DNA of 46,871 nt from an uncultured Oscillibacter sp. GTDB taxonomy: Bacteria; Bacillota; Clostridia; Oscillospirales; Oscillospiraceae. The notes under the pieces are model-generated. The model saw only the letters and a program-made list of their open reading frames with translations. It did not search any database and was not told the DNA's origin. The DNA lies in the NCBI GenBank assembly GCA_945868085.1, contig CAMBKF010000014.1:1-46871 (forward strand), in the 5' to 3' direction. Below are positions 32,999-39,926 of this stretch, piece after piece; positions within the stretch are counted from its first letter, which is position 1, and the number at the start of each line of letters is the position of its first letter. The position numbers were made by a program, and so were the translations under genes.

Positions 32999-33229
32999 AT
33001 GCTGCAAAAGAAAACCTGGCTGCTTGTGACCTTTTATACTACCGCCGGGGTCATGGCCATGGAGCGCGCCTGCAAGGGGGCGGATCTCCCGGGCCGCATC
33101 GTGCCCGTGCCCCGCTCCATCACCGCGGACTGCGGCCTGGCCTGGCGCTGTGAGCCGTCTCTGCGTGGTCCGGTGGAGGCCCTGGCGGACCCGGAGGAGG
33201 TCATGGGCATCTACCAGCTGGAGATATAA
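32999..33229 (+). CDS. DUF3343 protein (putative Se/S carrier)
   Basis: The 76 residues follow the pattern of DUF3343: WLLVTFYTTAGVMAMERACK, then VPVPRSITADCGLAWRCEPS. The P-V-P-R-x-I-x-x-x-C-G-L-A stretch with its conserved cysteine is the family mark. These proteins are called putative selenium or sulfur carriers because they sit beside yedE, yedF and selenium genes. TGGAGAG lies before the ATG at 32999. It is the last gene of the yedE operon, ended by a terminator ten bases later. The cargo is not proven. Confidence 0.85.
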   Translation: MLQKKTWLLVTFYTTAGVMAMERACKGADLPGRIVPVPRSITADCGLAWRCEPSLRGPVEALADPEEVMGIYQLEI

Positions 33230-33237
33230 ATAAGCGC

Positions 33238-33279
33238 AAATACCGCCCCAAATCACGGCTGCTTTGGGGCGGTATTTTA
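33238..33279 (+). terminator. terminator of the yedE operon
   Basis: AAATACCGCCCCAAA (33238-33252) pairs perfectly with TTTGGGGCGGTATTT (33263-33277). Confidence 0.85.
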
Positions 33280-33321
33280 TGCGCTCTGCGGAGCCAATAA
33301 ACCGCTGTGGCCCCGATAAAG

Positions 33322-33357
33322 GTGCCGCCCCGGGGGCTGCGGTCCCCGGGGCGGCGA
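33322..33357 (-). terminator. terminator after feoB
   Basis: GCCGCCCCGGGG (33324-33335) and CCCCGGGGCGGC (33344-33355) form a 12-bp stem; the minus-strand tail is ACCTTTATC, with a weak T-run. Confidence 0.6.
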
Positions 33358-33396
33358 TTAAAGGAGATAGGCTCTTGTTTGTTTCAGGGTGACTTA

Positions 33397-35889
33397 TCAG
33401 ATCTTGGCGGAGAGCTTGGTGGCTTCCTTGTAGGGACGCACCAGCATGTAGACCAGGAAGGCCAGGGCAGCCACGGCGAAGATGAGACCGATGACGTTCA
33501 CATGGCCGGTGAACAGGCCGCCGAACTGGTTGATCATCAGGCCGATGAGATAGGCAAAGCCGCACTGATAGCCGATGGCGAACCAGGTCCACTTGTGGTT
33601 GTTCATCTCCCGCTTGATAGCGCCGATGGCTGCGAAGCAGGGGGCGCACAGCAGGTTGAACACCAGGAAGCTGTAGCCGCTGATGCCGTTGAAGGCCTGG
33701 GCGATGTTCTGATACACGGTTCCGTCGCCGCCGCCATAGAGGATACCCAGGGTACCCACGATGTTTTCCTTAGCCACCAGGCCGGTGATGGAGGCCACGG
33801 TAGCCTGCCAGTTGCCCCAGCCCAGGGGCTTGAAGATCCAGCAGATAACGCCGCCGATGGCAGCCAGGATGGAGGAGTCGATCTCGCTCTCGTCCAGCAT
33901 CCGGAAGGTGCCGTCCACCCAGCCGAAGTAGGTGGTGAACCACACGAAGATGGTGCTCAGCAGGATGATGGTGCCGGCCTTCTTGATAAAGGACCAGCCG
34001 CGCTCCCACATGGAGCGGAGGACGTTGCCCAGAGTGGACCAGTGGTAGGCGGGCAGCTCCATAACGAAGGGAGCGGGATCGCCGGCAAACATCTTGGTCT
34101 TCTTCAGCATGATGCCGGACACGATGATGGCGGCCATGCCGATGAAGTAAGCGGAGGTAGACACGATAGCGCTGCCGCCGAACAGGGCGCCGGCGATCAT
34201 GGCGATGAAGGGCACCTTAGCGCCGCAGGGGATAAAGGTAGTGGTCATAATGGTCATACGGCGATCCCGTTCGTTTTCAATGGTACGGGAGGCCATGATG
34301 CCGGGCACGCCGCAGCCCACGCCGATGAGCATGGGGATGAAGCTCTTGCCGGACAGACCGAACTTGCGGAACACACGGTCCAGCACGAAGGCGATACGGG
34401 CCATGTAGCCGCAGGCCTCCAGGAAGGCCAGCATCAGGAACAGCACCAGCATCTGGGGCACGAAGCCCAGCACGGCGCCCACACCGGCCACAATACCGTC
34501 ATTGATCAGGCCGCTGAGCCAGGGAGCCGCGTTGGCAGCGTCCAGCGCGTCGCCCACCAGCACGGGGATACCGGGCACCCACACGCCGTAGTCGGCGGGA
34601 TCGGGTGCGTCAAAGCCGTTCTCCTCCAGGTAGGCCACAGCGTCCACATAGGTCATCTGGACCACATCGTCCAGCTTGTCGGCGCCCTCGGGCAGGGCAT
34701 CGTAGTAGGCGGTCATGGTGTTGATGGCCAGGGTCTCCTCGTCCTCCACATCCACGGTGGCGGTGGTGGACTCGGGTTTAAAGGCCTTCATCTCGGCCAG
34801 GGCGGCAGCGGCGTCAAAGTCCTCCGCCTCGGTGTCCAGACCCAGGAAAGCATCCACAGCCTGCACGGCGGCGGTGTACTCGTCGTTGACCTCGTTATAT
34901 TCCTTGGAGCCGATGCCAAACAGGTGCCAGCCATCGCCGAACACGCCGTCGTTGGCCCAGTCGGTAGCGGGTGCGCCCACGGCCACCATGGCGATCCAGT
35001 AGACCAGGAACATCACCACGGCAAAGATGGGCAGGCCCAGCCAGCGGTTGGTGACGATCTTGTCGATCTTGTCAGAGGTGGACAGGGAGCCCACGCTCTT
35101 TTTCTTGTAGCAGCCCTTGATGAGCTCGGCGATGTAGATGTAGCGCTCGCCGGTGATGATGCTCTCGGCGTCGTCGTCCAGCTCCTTCTCGGCGGCCTTG
35201 ATGTCTTCCTCAATGTGGGACATAACGTCCTCGGGGATGTTCAGCTGGGAGAGGACCTTGTCGTCCCGCTCGAAGATCTTGATGGCGTACCAGCGCTGCT
35301 GCTCCTCGGGCATGTTATGTACGGCGGCCTCCTCAATGTGGGCAATGGCGTGCTCCACGGGGCCGGAGAAGGTGTGCATGGGAACGGTCTTGCCGCCGTT
35401 GGCAGCGCGGACAGCCTCCTCGGCCGCCAGCATCACGCCGTCGCCCTTCAGAGCGGAGATCTCCACCACCTTGCAGCCCAGCTCCCGGGCCAGCTCCTGG
35501 GTGTTGATGCTGTCGCCGTTCTTTTTCACCACGTCCATCATGTTGATGGCCACCACCACAGGGATGCCCAGTTCGGTGAGCTGGGTGGTCAGGTAGAGGT
35601 TACGCTCCAGGTTGGTGCCGTCGATGATGTTCAGGATGGCATCGGGGCGCTCCTTGATCAGGTAGTTACGGGCCACCACTTCCTCCAGGGTGTAGGGGGA
35701 CAGGGAGTAGATGCCCGGCAGGTCCATGATGACCACATCGTCGTGCTTTTTCAGCTTGCCTTCCTTCTTCTCCACCGTAACGCCGGGCCAGTTACCAACA
35801 AACTGGTTGGAGCCGGTGAGAGCGTTGAAAAGGGTGGTTTTGCCGCAGTTGGGGTTGCCCGCCAACGCGATCTTGATTTGTTTATCCAT
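33397..35889 (-). CDS. feoB: ferrous iron transporter FeoB with a large extra loop
   Basis: FeoB imports Fe2+ under GTP control. The 830 residues start with the G domain: G1 GNPNCGKTTLFN (11-22), G2 in PGVTVEKKEG, G3 DLPG (56-59), G4 NMMD (116-119), followed by a GDI helical region. The membrane part has two Gate motifs, FIPCGAKVPFIAMI and NLLCAPCFAAIGAIKREM. Between the first membrane helix (about 284-304) and WLSGLINDGIVAGVGAVLGF (from 457) lies an acidic segment of about 145 residues, where E. coli FeoB has a short loop. The start at 35889 has AGGAGAG upstream. Two feoA genes precede it on the same strand. Confidence 0.95.
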   Translation of the reverse strand: MDKQIKIALAGNPNCGKTTLFNALTGSNQFVGNWPGVTVEKKEGKLKKHDDVVIMDLPGIYSLSPYTLEEVVARNYLIKERPDAILNIIDGTNLERNLYLTTQLTELGIPVVVAINMMDVVKKNGDSINTQELARELGCKVVEISALKGDGVMLAAEEAVRAANGGKTVPMHTFSGPVEHAIAHIEEAAVHNMPEEQQRWYAIKIFERDDKVLSQLNIPEDVMSHIEEDIKAAEKELDDDAESIITGERYIYIAELIKGCYKKKSVGSLSTSDKIDKIVTNRWLGLPIFAVVMFLVYWIAMVAVGAPATDWANDGVFGDGWHLFGIGSKEYNEVNDEYTAAVQAVDAFLGLDTEAEDFDAAAALAEMKAFKPESTTATVDVEDEETLAINTMTAYYDALPEGADKLDDVVQMTYVDAVAYLEENGFDAPDPADYGVWVPGIPVLVGDALDAANAAPWLSGLINDGIVAGVGAVLGFVPQMLVLFLMLAFLEACGYMARIAFVLDRVFRKFGLSGKSFIPMLIGVGCGVPGIMASRTIENERDRRMTIMTTTFIPCGAKVPFIAMIAGALFGGSAIVSTSAYFIGMAAIIVSGIMLKKTKMFAGDPAPFVMELPAYHWSTLGNVLRSMWERGWSFIKKAGTIILLSTIFVWFTTYFGWVDGTFRMLDESEIDSSILAAIGGVICWIFKPLGWGNWQATVASITGLVAKENIVGTLGILYGGGDGTVYQNIAQAFNGISGYSFLVFNLLCAPCFAAIGAIKREMNNHKWTWFAIGYQCGFAYLIGLMINQFGGLFTGHVNVIGLIFAVAALAFLVYMLVRPYKEATKLSAKI

Positions 35890-35903
35890 GTGTCTCTCCT
35901 TTC

Positions 35904-35921
35904 GGTTAGTATAAACTAACC
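35904..35921 (-). promoter_or_regulatory. operator-like inverted repeat before feoB
   Basis: GGTTAGT-ATAA-ACTAACC is a perfect 7-4-7 inverted repeat just upstream of the feoB ribosome binding site. Its layout matches the repeat in front of feoA (36563-36580) and recalls DtxR-family boxes (GTTAG...CTAAC). Confidence 0.5.
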
Positions 35922-35943
35922 AGTGCTTAAAAAAAATAATGGG

Positions 35944-36057
35944 AGCCTGAGAGCCTCGGTAAAAAATTGAAATCATTTTTCGCCGCAACATATGCGTGAA
36001 AAAAATACCTCTCAGGCTGCAAGCCTTTTGGCAGAAAAATCAAAGATTTTCCGCCAA
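35944..36057 (-). other. structured gap between feoA and feoB
   Basis: Near feoA, TTGGCGGAAAATC-TTT-GATTTTTCTGCCAA on the minus strand (36057-36028) is a terminator-like hairpin. Further on, AGCCTGAGAG (36018-36009) can pair with CTCTCAGGCT (35953-35944) across about 55 bases. The two structures could tune how much transcription reaches feoB. Confidence 0.4.
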
Positions 36058-36060
36058 GGG

Positions 36061-36282
36061 TCATTCCACCTCGATCATCTCGGTGTCGGCCTTGCGCAGG
36101 CTCAGCTCGTAGCCGCGAACGGTCACTTCCATGGGGTCGCCCAGGGGGGCCACCTTGCGCACATAGACCTCCACACCCTTGGTGATGCCCATGTCCATAA
36201 TGCGGCGCTTCACGGGACCTTCGCCGTGGAGCTTTACCACCTTGGCGGTATCGCCGATTTTAACATCCTTCAGTGTTTTCAT
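36061..36282 (-). CDS. feoA: FeoA domain protein
   Basis: This 73-residue SH3-like protein is needed for FeoB function. MKTLKDVKIGDTAKVVKLHG is followed by GPVKRRIMDMGITKGVEVYV and PLGDPMEVTVRGYELSLRKA, the standard FeoA pattern (R-R-L-x-D-M-G, then P-L-G-D-P). GAAGGAGAAGG lies before the ATG. It is the second of two feoA genes in front of feoB and is the more canonical copy. Confidence 0.94.
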   Translation of the reverse strand: MKTLKDVKIGDTAKVVKLHGEGPVKRRIMDMGITKGVEVYVRKVAPLGDPMEVTVRGYELSLRKADTEMIEVE

Positions 36283-36297
36283 TGTGCCTTCTCCTTC

Positions 36298-36510
36298 TTA
36301 TATCATAATTTTTCTTGCCATCTCTTCGCTGATGGCTACCCGGGCCTCCTTCACCTTCACAATGAGGTTGCCGCCCAGGGCGGACACCACGGTTGCCGTT
36401 CCGCCGGCCACAAAGCCCAGATCCTCCAGGTGCTTGCGCACCTCCGGGCTGCCGCCAATGTGCCGGATAATGTTCTCCGAACCCATATCAGCCAGTGCCA
36501 AGGGCATCAT
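36298..36510 (-). CDS. feoA: second FeoA domain protein, divergent
   Basis: This 70-residue FeoA-like protein has MMPLALADMGSENIIRHIGG, VRKHLEDLGFVAGGTATVVS, then ALGGNLIVKVKEARVAISEE. The two FeoA motifs are present in modified form (L-E-D-L-G-F; G-G-N-L-I-V). The start at 36510 was chosen because GGGAGGG lies six to seven bases upstream; 36546 would begin upstream of that site. Paired short FeoA proteins before FeoB are common in Clostridia, and one may be regulatory. It is the first gene of the feo operon. Confidence 0.88.
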   Translation of the reverse strand: MMPLALADMGSENIIRHIGGSPEVRKHLEDLGFVAGGTATVVSALGGNLIVKVKEARVAISEEMARKIMI

Positions 36511-36562
36511 TGTCATCCCTCCCGAATGTTCGATTTCTCTAACCATTTCCCAAAAGAAAAAT

Positions 36563-36615
36563 AGTTAAAATCCTTTAACTGCCGATAGTTTAATATCTTT
36601 AACCCCTTTTGTCAA
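36563..36615 (-). promoter_or_regulatory. feo operon promoter with two operator-like repeats
   Basis: On the minus strand TTGACA (36615-36610), 17 bp, TAAACT (36592-36587). The perfect 7-4-7 repeat AGTTAAA-ATCC-TTTAACT lies at 36563-36580. An imperfect relative, AGTTTAA-TATC-TTTAACC, lies at 36587-36604 over the -10. Both share the form of the site before feoB. Confidence 0.6.
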
Positions 36616-36803
36616 CCCCCCTGTTAAAAAAATATTTAAAAATTAGCAGGGTGTCCAAAACTGCCCTATTCCGGCAAAAATTCCTCGTCAACGATGCCAA
36701 TAGACGGGGAGAGCGGAGAAAAGAGGAAACCCAAAAATGGAAAATTGGTGCGCCGGGGCCGATGCCCACATCTGCCCGCCCACCGCATCCTCCTGCCACT
36801 CTC

Positions 36804-36918
36804 CGTAGGGCGGGCTGTCCCAGCCTGCCGCCGCTGCGCACCATACCGCCGGCAGGGCACGCGGGCCCTGCCCTACAAAACATTCCTCTGTAGGGCGGGA
36901 CCCATGTGTCCCGCCGCC
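36804..36918. repeat. second three-unit array of GTAGGG hairpin repeats
   Basis: The units are GTAGGGCGGGCTG...CAGCCTGCC, the inverted GGCAGGGC-ACGCGG-GCCCTGCCCTAC, and GTAGGGCGGGACCC-ATGT-GTCCCGCC. Order and orientation match the array at 3023-3136. This lies in a gene-free stretch from 36617 to 37253. Confidence 0.75.
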
Positions 36919-36939
36919 CCCCGCCCCTCTATAAAAAAC

Positions 36940-37160
36940 AACGTCATTGCGAAGCCAGTGACCGATGTCACTGGTGCGGCGATCCGCATCCCCTTTACGC
37001 TCGGCAGGCCGTACTGTCCGCACCGCATCCGTAAGGGGCGGCGGTTGCCCACCGTCGTGCCAACCGATTCCCGGCCACTATCATGGCCGCCAATCGGTTG
37101 GCACGTCCTCGAAATCGCCTCGCTTTACCCGCCATTGGCGGCGCTTCGGCGATTTCCCCG
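36940..37160. repeat. block of three nested hairpins, dispersed-repeat type
   Basis: Hairpin A: CCAGTGAC-CGAT-GTCACTGG (36955-36974) inside GTCATTGCGAAG...GGTGCGGCGATCCGC, a form typical of dispersed intergenic repeats in Oscillospiraceae. Hairpin B: GTGCCAACCGATT (37057-37069) with AATCGGTTGGCAC (37092-37104) around GGCCA...TGGCC. Hairpin C: GAAATCGCC (37111-37119) with GGCGATTTC (37148-37156) around CGCC-ATT-GGCG. No coding sequence is supported here. Confidence 0.6.
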
Positions 37161-37201
37161 CCGCACCGGGGTCAAGGGGATGGATGTTGTCATTTGCGCA
37201 A

Positions 37202-37229
37202 AAAGAGACCGCCCTTCCGGGCGGTCTCC
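37202..37229 (-). terminator. terminator of the EIIC-like gene
   Basis: GAGACCGCCC (37206-37215), TTCC, GGGCGGTCTC (37220-37229). On the minus strand TTTTT follows. Confidence 0.8.
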
Positions 37230-37253
37230 CTGTGTCTTATTCAATTTGAGGTC

Positions 37254-38360
37254 TCACAGATCCAGCTTCAGGTCGTCCTCTCCGATCCAGCCCCACTTGC
37301 GCAGAGGCAGGGCGATGAGCCAGCTCAGCACGGCGGGCAGCACGAAGCATACCAGCACCAGCCCGGCCCAGTCCATAGCGGTGATGGCGGCCTTGGTCCC
37401 GGCCTCTATGTCCGCCAGCCACCCGGTGTACACGCCGATCTGCCCCACCAGGCCGCAGGTGCCCATGCCGCTGGATACAGCCGCGCCGTTCATCTCCATG
37501 TGGAAAATGCAGGTGGCGATAGGCCCCGTAATGGCGGAGGCCAGGGTGGGGGGGATCCAGATCCGGGGATTGCGGACGATGTTGCCCATCTGCAGCATGC
37601 TGGTGCCCAGCCCCTGGGCCGCCAGGCCGCCCCAGCGGTTTTCCCGGAAGCTCATGACCGCGAAGCCTACCATCTGGGCGCAGCAGCCCGCCACGGCCGC
37701 GCCGCCTGCCAGACCCGTCAGCCCCAGCGCGGCGCAGATGGCGGCAGAGGAAATGGGCAGCGTCAGGGCGATGCCGATGACCACGGACACGATGATGCCC
37801 ATGAAGAAGGGCTGCAGCTCCGTGGCCCACATGATGGCCTTGCCCACAGCGCTGGCGGCGGTGCCGATGGGTGCGGCAATAAGGGCCGCGGCCCCGATGC
37901 CGCAGAGAATGGTGACGATGGGCGTCACCAGGATGTCGATTTTCGTCTCCTTGCTCACAGCTTTACCGATCTCGGATGCGATGATGGCCACGAACAGCAC
38001 GGCCAGGGGCCCGCCGGCCCCGCCCATGGCGTTGGTGGCAAAGCCCACCGGGATCAGGGAAAACAGCACCATGGGCGGCGCGTTCAGCGCCCGACCGATG
38101 GCCACCGCCATGCCCGGGCCCACCATGGCCGAGCACAGGCCGCCGATGGTGTAGCCCACCGCGCCGTCGCCCTTGCCCAGGGTGACGATGATGTCCGTCA
38201 GGAATCCGATGTGCAGCTGGGTGCCCAGGGTGTTTAGGATCGTACCCACCAGCAGCGTGCAGAACAGGCCCTGGGCCATGGCGCTCATGGCATCGATGAA
38301 GTAGCGTTTCGGAGAGAAGACAATGTCCTTGCGCCGCAGGAAAGCGGATATTTTTTCCAT
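37254..38360 (-). CDS. EIIC_2/PfoR-like membrane permease, candidate niacin-regulon transporter
   Basis: The 368 residues form about ten hydrophobic helices. The sequence (AMAQGLFCTLLVGTILNTLG, GPGMAVAIGRALNAPPMVLF, FHMEMNGAAVSSGMGTCGLV) matches the PTS_EIIC_2 type of membrane proteins, related to PfoR. No EIIA or EIIB partners and no phosphorylation motifs are present, so it is probably a permease rather than a working phosphotransferase unit. GAGGTG lies before the ATG at 38360. The promoter region contains a NiaR-box-like palindrome and the niaR gene lies directly upstream, so a nicotinate or nicotinamide-related substrate is a reasonable inference. Confidence 0.75.
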   Translation of the reverse strand: MEKISAFLRRKDIVFSPKRYFIDAMSAMAQGLFCTLLVGTILNTLGTQLHIGFLTDIIVTLGKGDGAVGYTIGGLCSAMVGPGMAVAIGRALNAPPMVLFSLIPVGFATNAMGGAGGPLAVLFVAIIASEIGKAVSKETKIDILVTPIVTILCGIGAAALIAAPIGTAASAVGKAIMWATELQPFFMGIIVSVVIGIALTLPISSAAICAALGLTGLAGGAAVAGCCAQMVGFAVMSFRENRWGGLAAQGLGTSMLQMGNIVRNPRIWIPPTLASAITGPIATCIFHMEMNGAAVSSGMGTCGLVGQIGVYTGWLADIEAGTKAAITAMDWAGLVLVCFVLPAVLSWLIALPLRKWGWIGEDDLKLDL

Positions 38361-38377
38361 AGTACACCTCAATAAAA

Positions 38378-38442
38378 AATGGAGTAGTCAGATGTCATGA
38401 CACCCAGCTACTCCATTATATCCTATTTACAGAATTTGTCAA
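38378..38442 (-). promoter_or_regulatory. promoter, NiaR box and terminator-like hairpin, all overlapping
   Basis: On the minus strand TTGACA (38442-38437) contains the niaR stop codon; with 16 bp and TATAAT (38420-38415) it forms a strong promoter. GATGTCATGACACC (38391-38404) contains the perfect palindrome TGTCATGACA, the core of known NiaR sites. AATGGAGTAG (38378-38387) pairs with CTACTCCATT (38408-38417), and on the minus strand a T6 run follows, as in a terminator for niaR. Confidence 0.7.
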
Positions 38443-38948
38443 TCCTCCAGCAGCATTCCTTTTTCCCGCAGGGTGGCGCACACCCGCTCAAAGGCGTCCT
38501 CGTCCGGCACGGACAGCCGGTGGGCGTGGATGCCGTCCGTCAGCAGGCTCAGGGGCTGGGCGGCGTTTTCCAGCATTCTCCGCACGAACTCGTCCACATC
38601 CCGGCGGCAGGAGAGCTGCAGCGGCGCGGTGATCTCCCCGTAGACCGGGTGCTCCACCGTCACGTCCAGCACGGTGCAGCCGCCGTCCACCATCACATAT
38701 AGTTCCTCCTGGGTCTGGCCGGGGGTGTGCTGGCACACCACCTGGCGCATCGCGCCCTCCTCCGGTGGGATCACATAGCCCCGCGAGGTGGCCACCACCT
38801 GTGTGCCGCTGGCTCGAAGCAGGGCCACATCGCCAACGATGATCTGTCGGCTCACGCCCAGAAGCTTAGCCAACGTGGTGGCGCTGACAGGGGTGCTTTC
38901 ATCCCGCAGATGGGACAAAATTGCTTTCTGGCGTTCCTTTGTCGTCAT
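38439..38948 (-). CDS. niaR: niacin-responsive repressor NiaR (HTH_11 and 3H domain)
   Basis: NiaR represses NAD precursor synthesis and uptake genes when niacin is bound. The 169 residues have an N-terminal helix-turn-helix (MTTKERQKAILSHLRDESTP, then VSATTLAKLLGVSRQIIVGD) and a C-terminal 3H domain. The three family histidines appear as His74 (CQHTPG), His100 (VEHPVYGE) and the His141/His143 pair (GIHAHRL), which bind metal. A palindrome like the NiaR box lies just downstream, in front of the EIIC-like gene, and the start codon itself overlaps TCATGA, a possible weak autoregulatory site. Confidence 0.93.
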   Translation of the reverse strand: MTTKERQKAILSHLRDESTPVSATTLAKLLGVSRQIIVGDVALLRASGTQVVATSRGYVIPPEEGAMRQVVCQHTPGQTQEELYVMVDGGCTVLDVTVEHPVYGEITAPLQLSCRRDVDEFVRRMLENAAQPLSLLTDGIHAHRLSVPDEDAFERVCATLREKGMLLED

Positions 38949-38979
38949 GACAAGACCCTCCTACTCAATAATATGCTAT

Positions 38980-39008
38980 ATTATAACACATGCTCAGTAA
39001 AAGTACAA
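38980..39008 (-). promoter_or_regulatory. niaR promoter
   Basis: On the minus strand TTGTAC (39008-39003), 17 bp, TATAAT (38985-38980). Confidence 0.65.
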
Positions 39009-39020
39009 TTCCGTCCTGGA

Positions 39021-39050
39021 AAAAAATGGCGGAAAAATTATCCAGCCGCC
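39021..39050 (-). terminator. terminator ending the ECF operon
   Basis: On the minus strand GGCGG (39050-39046) and CCGCC (39032-39028) enclose a loop that includes the stop codon of the last EcfT gene, followed by A and T7. Confidence 0.6.
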
Positions 39051-39922
39051 TGCCGCAGCTGCCGGAACCGGTACGCGCCTATGAGCTCAAGCGCCGGGGG
39101 CAGCAGGCAAAATGCCGCCCAGGCCGCATAGAACAGGAAGGACATGGGCGTGATAGGCATCATCACTACCTGGGGCGCGAAGCGGATCATGGTCTGGTCC
39201 AGCAGCACCGCCATCAGCAGCACGCTCATGAGCGCGCACAGCCCGATGACGAAGGTCCTGTCCCGCCCGTCGAAGCGGTACAGGGAGTAGGCGGTGCGTC
39301 CCCGGAGGGAGCAGCCCCGGCAGCGCATGGAGTCGGCGGTGGTCACGATGCCCTCCGTGAGCCAGGTGAGCAGGATGCTCCCCCGGCGCAGGGTGTTGCG
39401 CATCCGGCGGAAGATGTTCCCCTGGCTCTTGCCCCGGCCGATGCCCCGCTGGGCCAGCTCAATGCGCTTTCGCTGTGCGTTCAGCCGGGGTACCGTCCGC
39501 AGCAGGATGGATAAGTACAGGCTCAGGTGCGGGGACACCCGGCCCAGAAGATATACGATCTTGTCGGTGGTGAACACGGCGTGTACGCAGCCCAGCCACA
39601 GGACTGCTGTCACGCACACCATGGCCCAGGTCCCGCCGCAGAGGAAGGACTCCAGGGTCACCTGGTTGCCGATGAAATTCATCCCCAGCACCGTGATGCC
39701 GAAGTGGTGGTATGACCCGTACCACAGGGCAAACAGCAGCGCAAAGGGCAGCAGCCCCAGCCCCGGAATCAGGGCCCGGAGCCCCCGGAGCTTCAGCAGA
39801 TACAAAAACGCGCACCCATAGCTGAGAGCCAGGTAAACCGGCTGGCGGAAAAGGATGGTGCCCGCCAGCACCGCCGCGAAATATAGAAAGTTGATGGCCG
39901 GATGATAGCGTGAAAATTCCAT
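39038..39922 (-). CDS. ECF transporter T component (second copy in the operon)
   Basis: This 294-residue membrane protein of the CbiQ/EcfT family links the S subunit to the ATPases. It starts MEFSRYHPAINFLYFAAVLA, has four or more helices, and carries the coupling segment VTTADSMRCRGCSLRGRTAY that contacts the ATPase dimer. Its stop lies inside a terminator hairpin, so it is the last gene of the operon. It resembles the other EcfT (42295-43188) in start (HPAINFL versus HPAVNFL) and in the ADSMRCRG motif, so the two look like an old duplication. Confidence 0.88.
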   Translation of the reverse strand: MEFSRYHPAINFLYFAAVLAGTILFRQPVYLALSYGCAFLYLLKLRGLRALIPGLGLLPFALLFALWYGSYHHFGITVLGMNFIGNQVTLESFLCGGTWAMVCVTAVLWLGCVHAVFTTDKIVYLLGRVSPHLSLYLSILLRTVPRLNAQRKRIELAQRGIGRGKSQGNIFRRMRNTLRRGSILLTWLTEGIVTTADSMRCRGCSLRGRTAYSLYRFDGRDRTFVIGLCALMSVLLMAVLLDQTMIRFAPQVVMMPITPMSFLFYAAWAAFCLLPPALELIGAYRFRQLRQAAG

Positions 39923-39926
39923 GGCG

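Noticed and set aside
33307-35919. Very long open frame on the plus strand opposite feoB
   Set aside because: His/Gly/Val-rich translation without a recognisable fold; feoB on the other strand has complete G-domain and Gate motifs.
38939-38957. Second NiaR box at the niaR start codon (GTCATGAC)
   Set aside because: The core matches, but ATGAC is supplied by the start codon and Thr codon, and the flanks are only partly symmetric; too weak to call.
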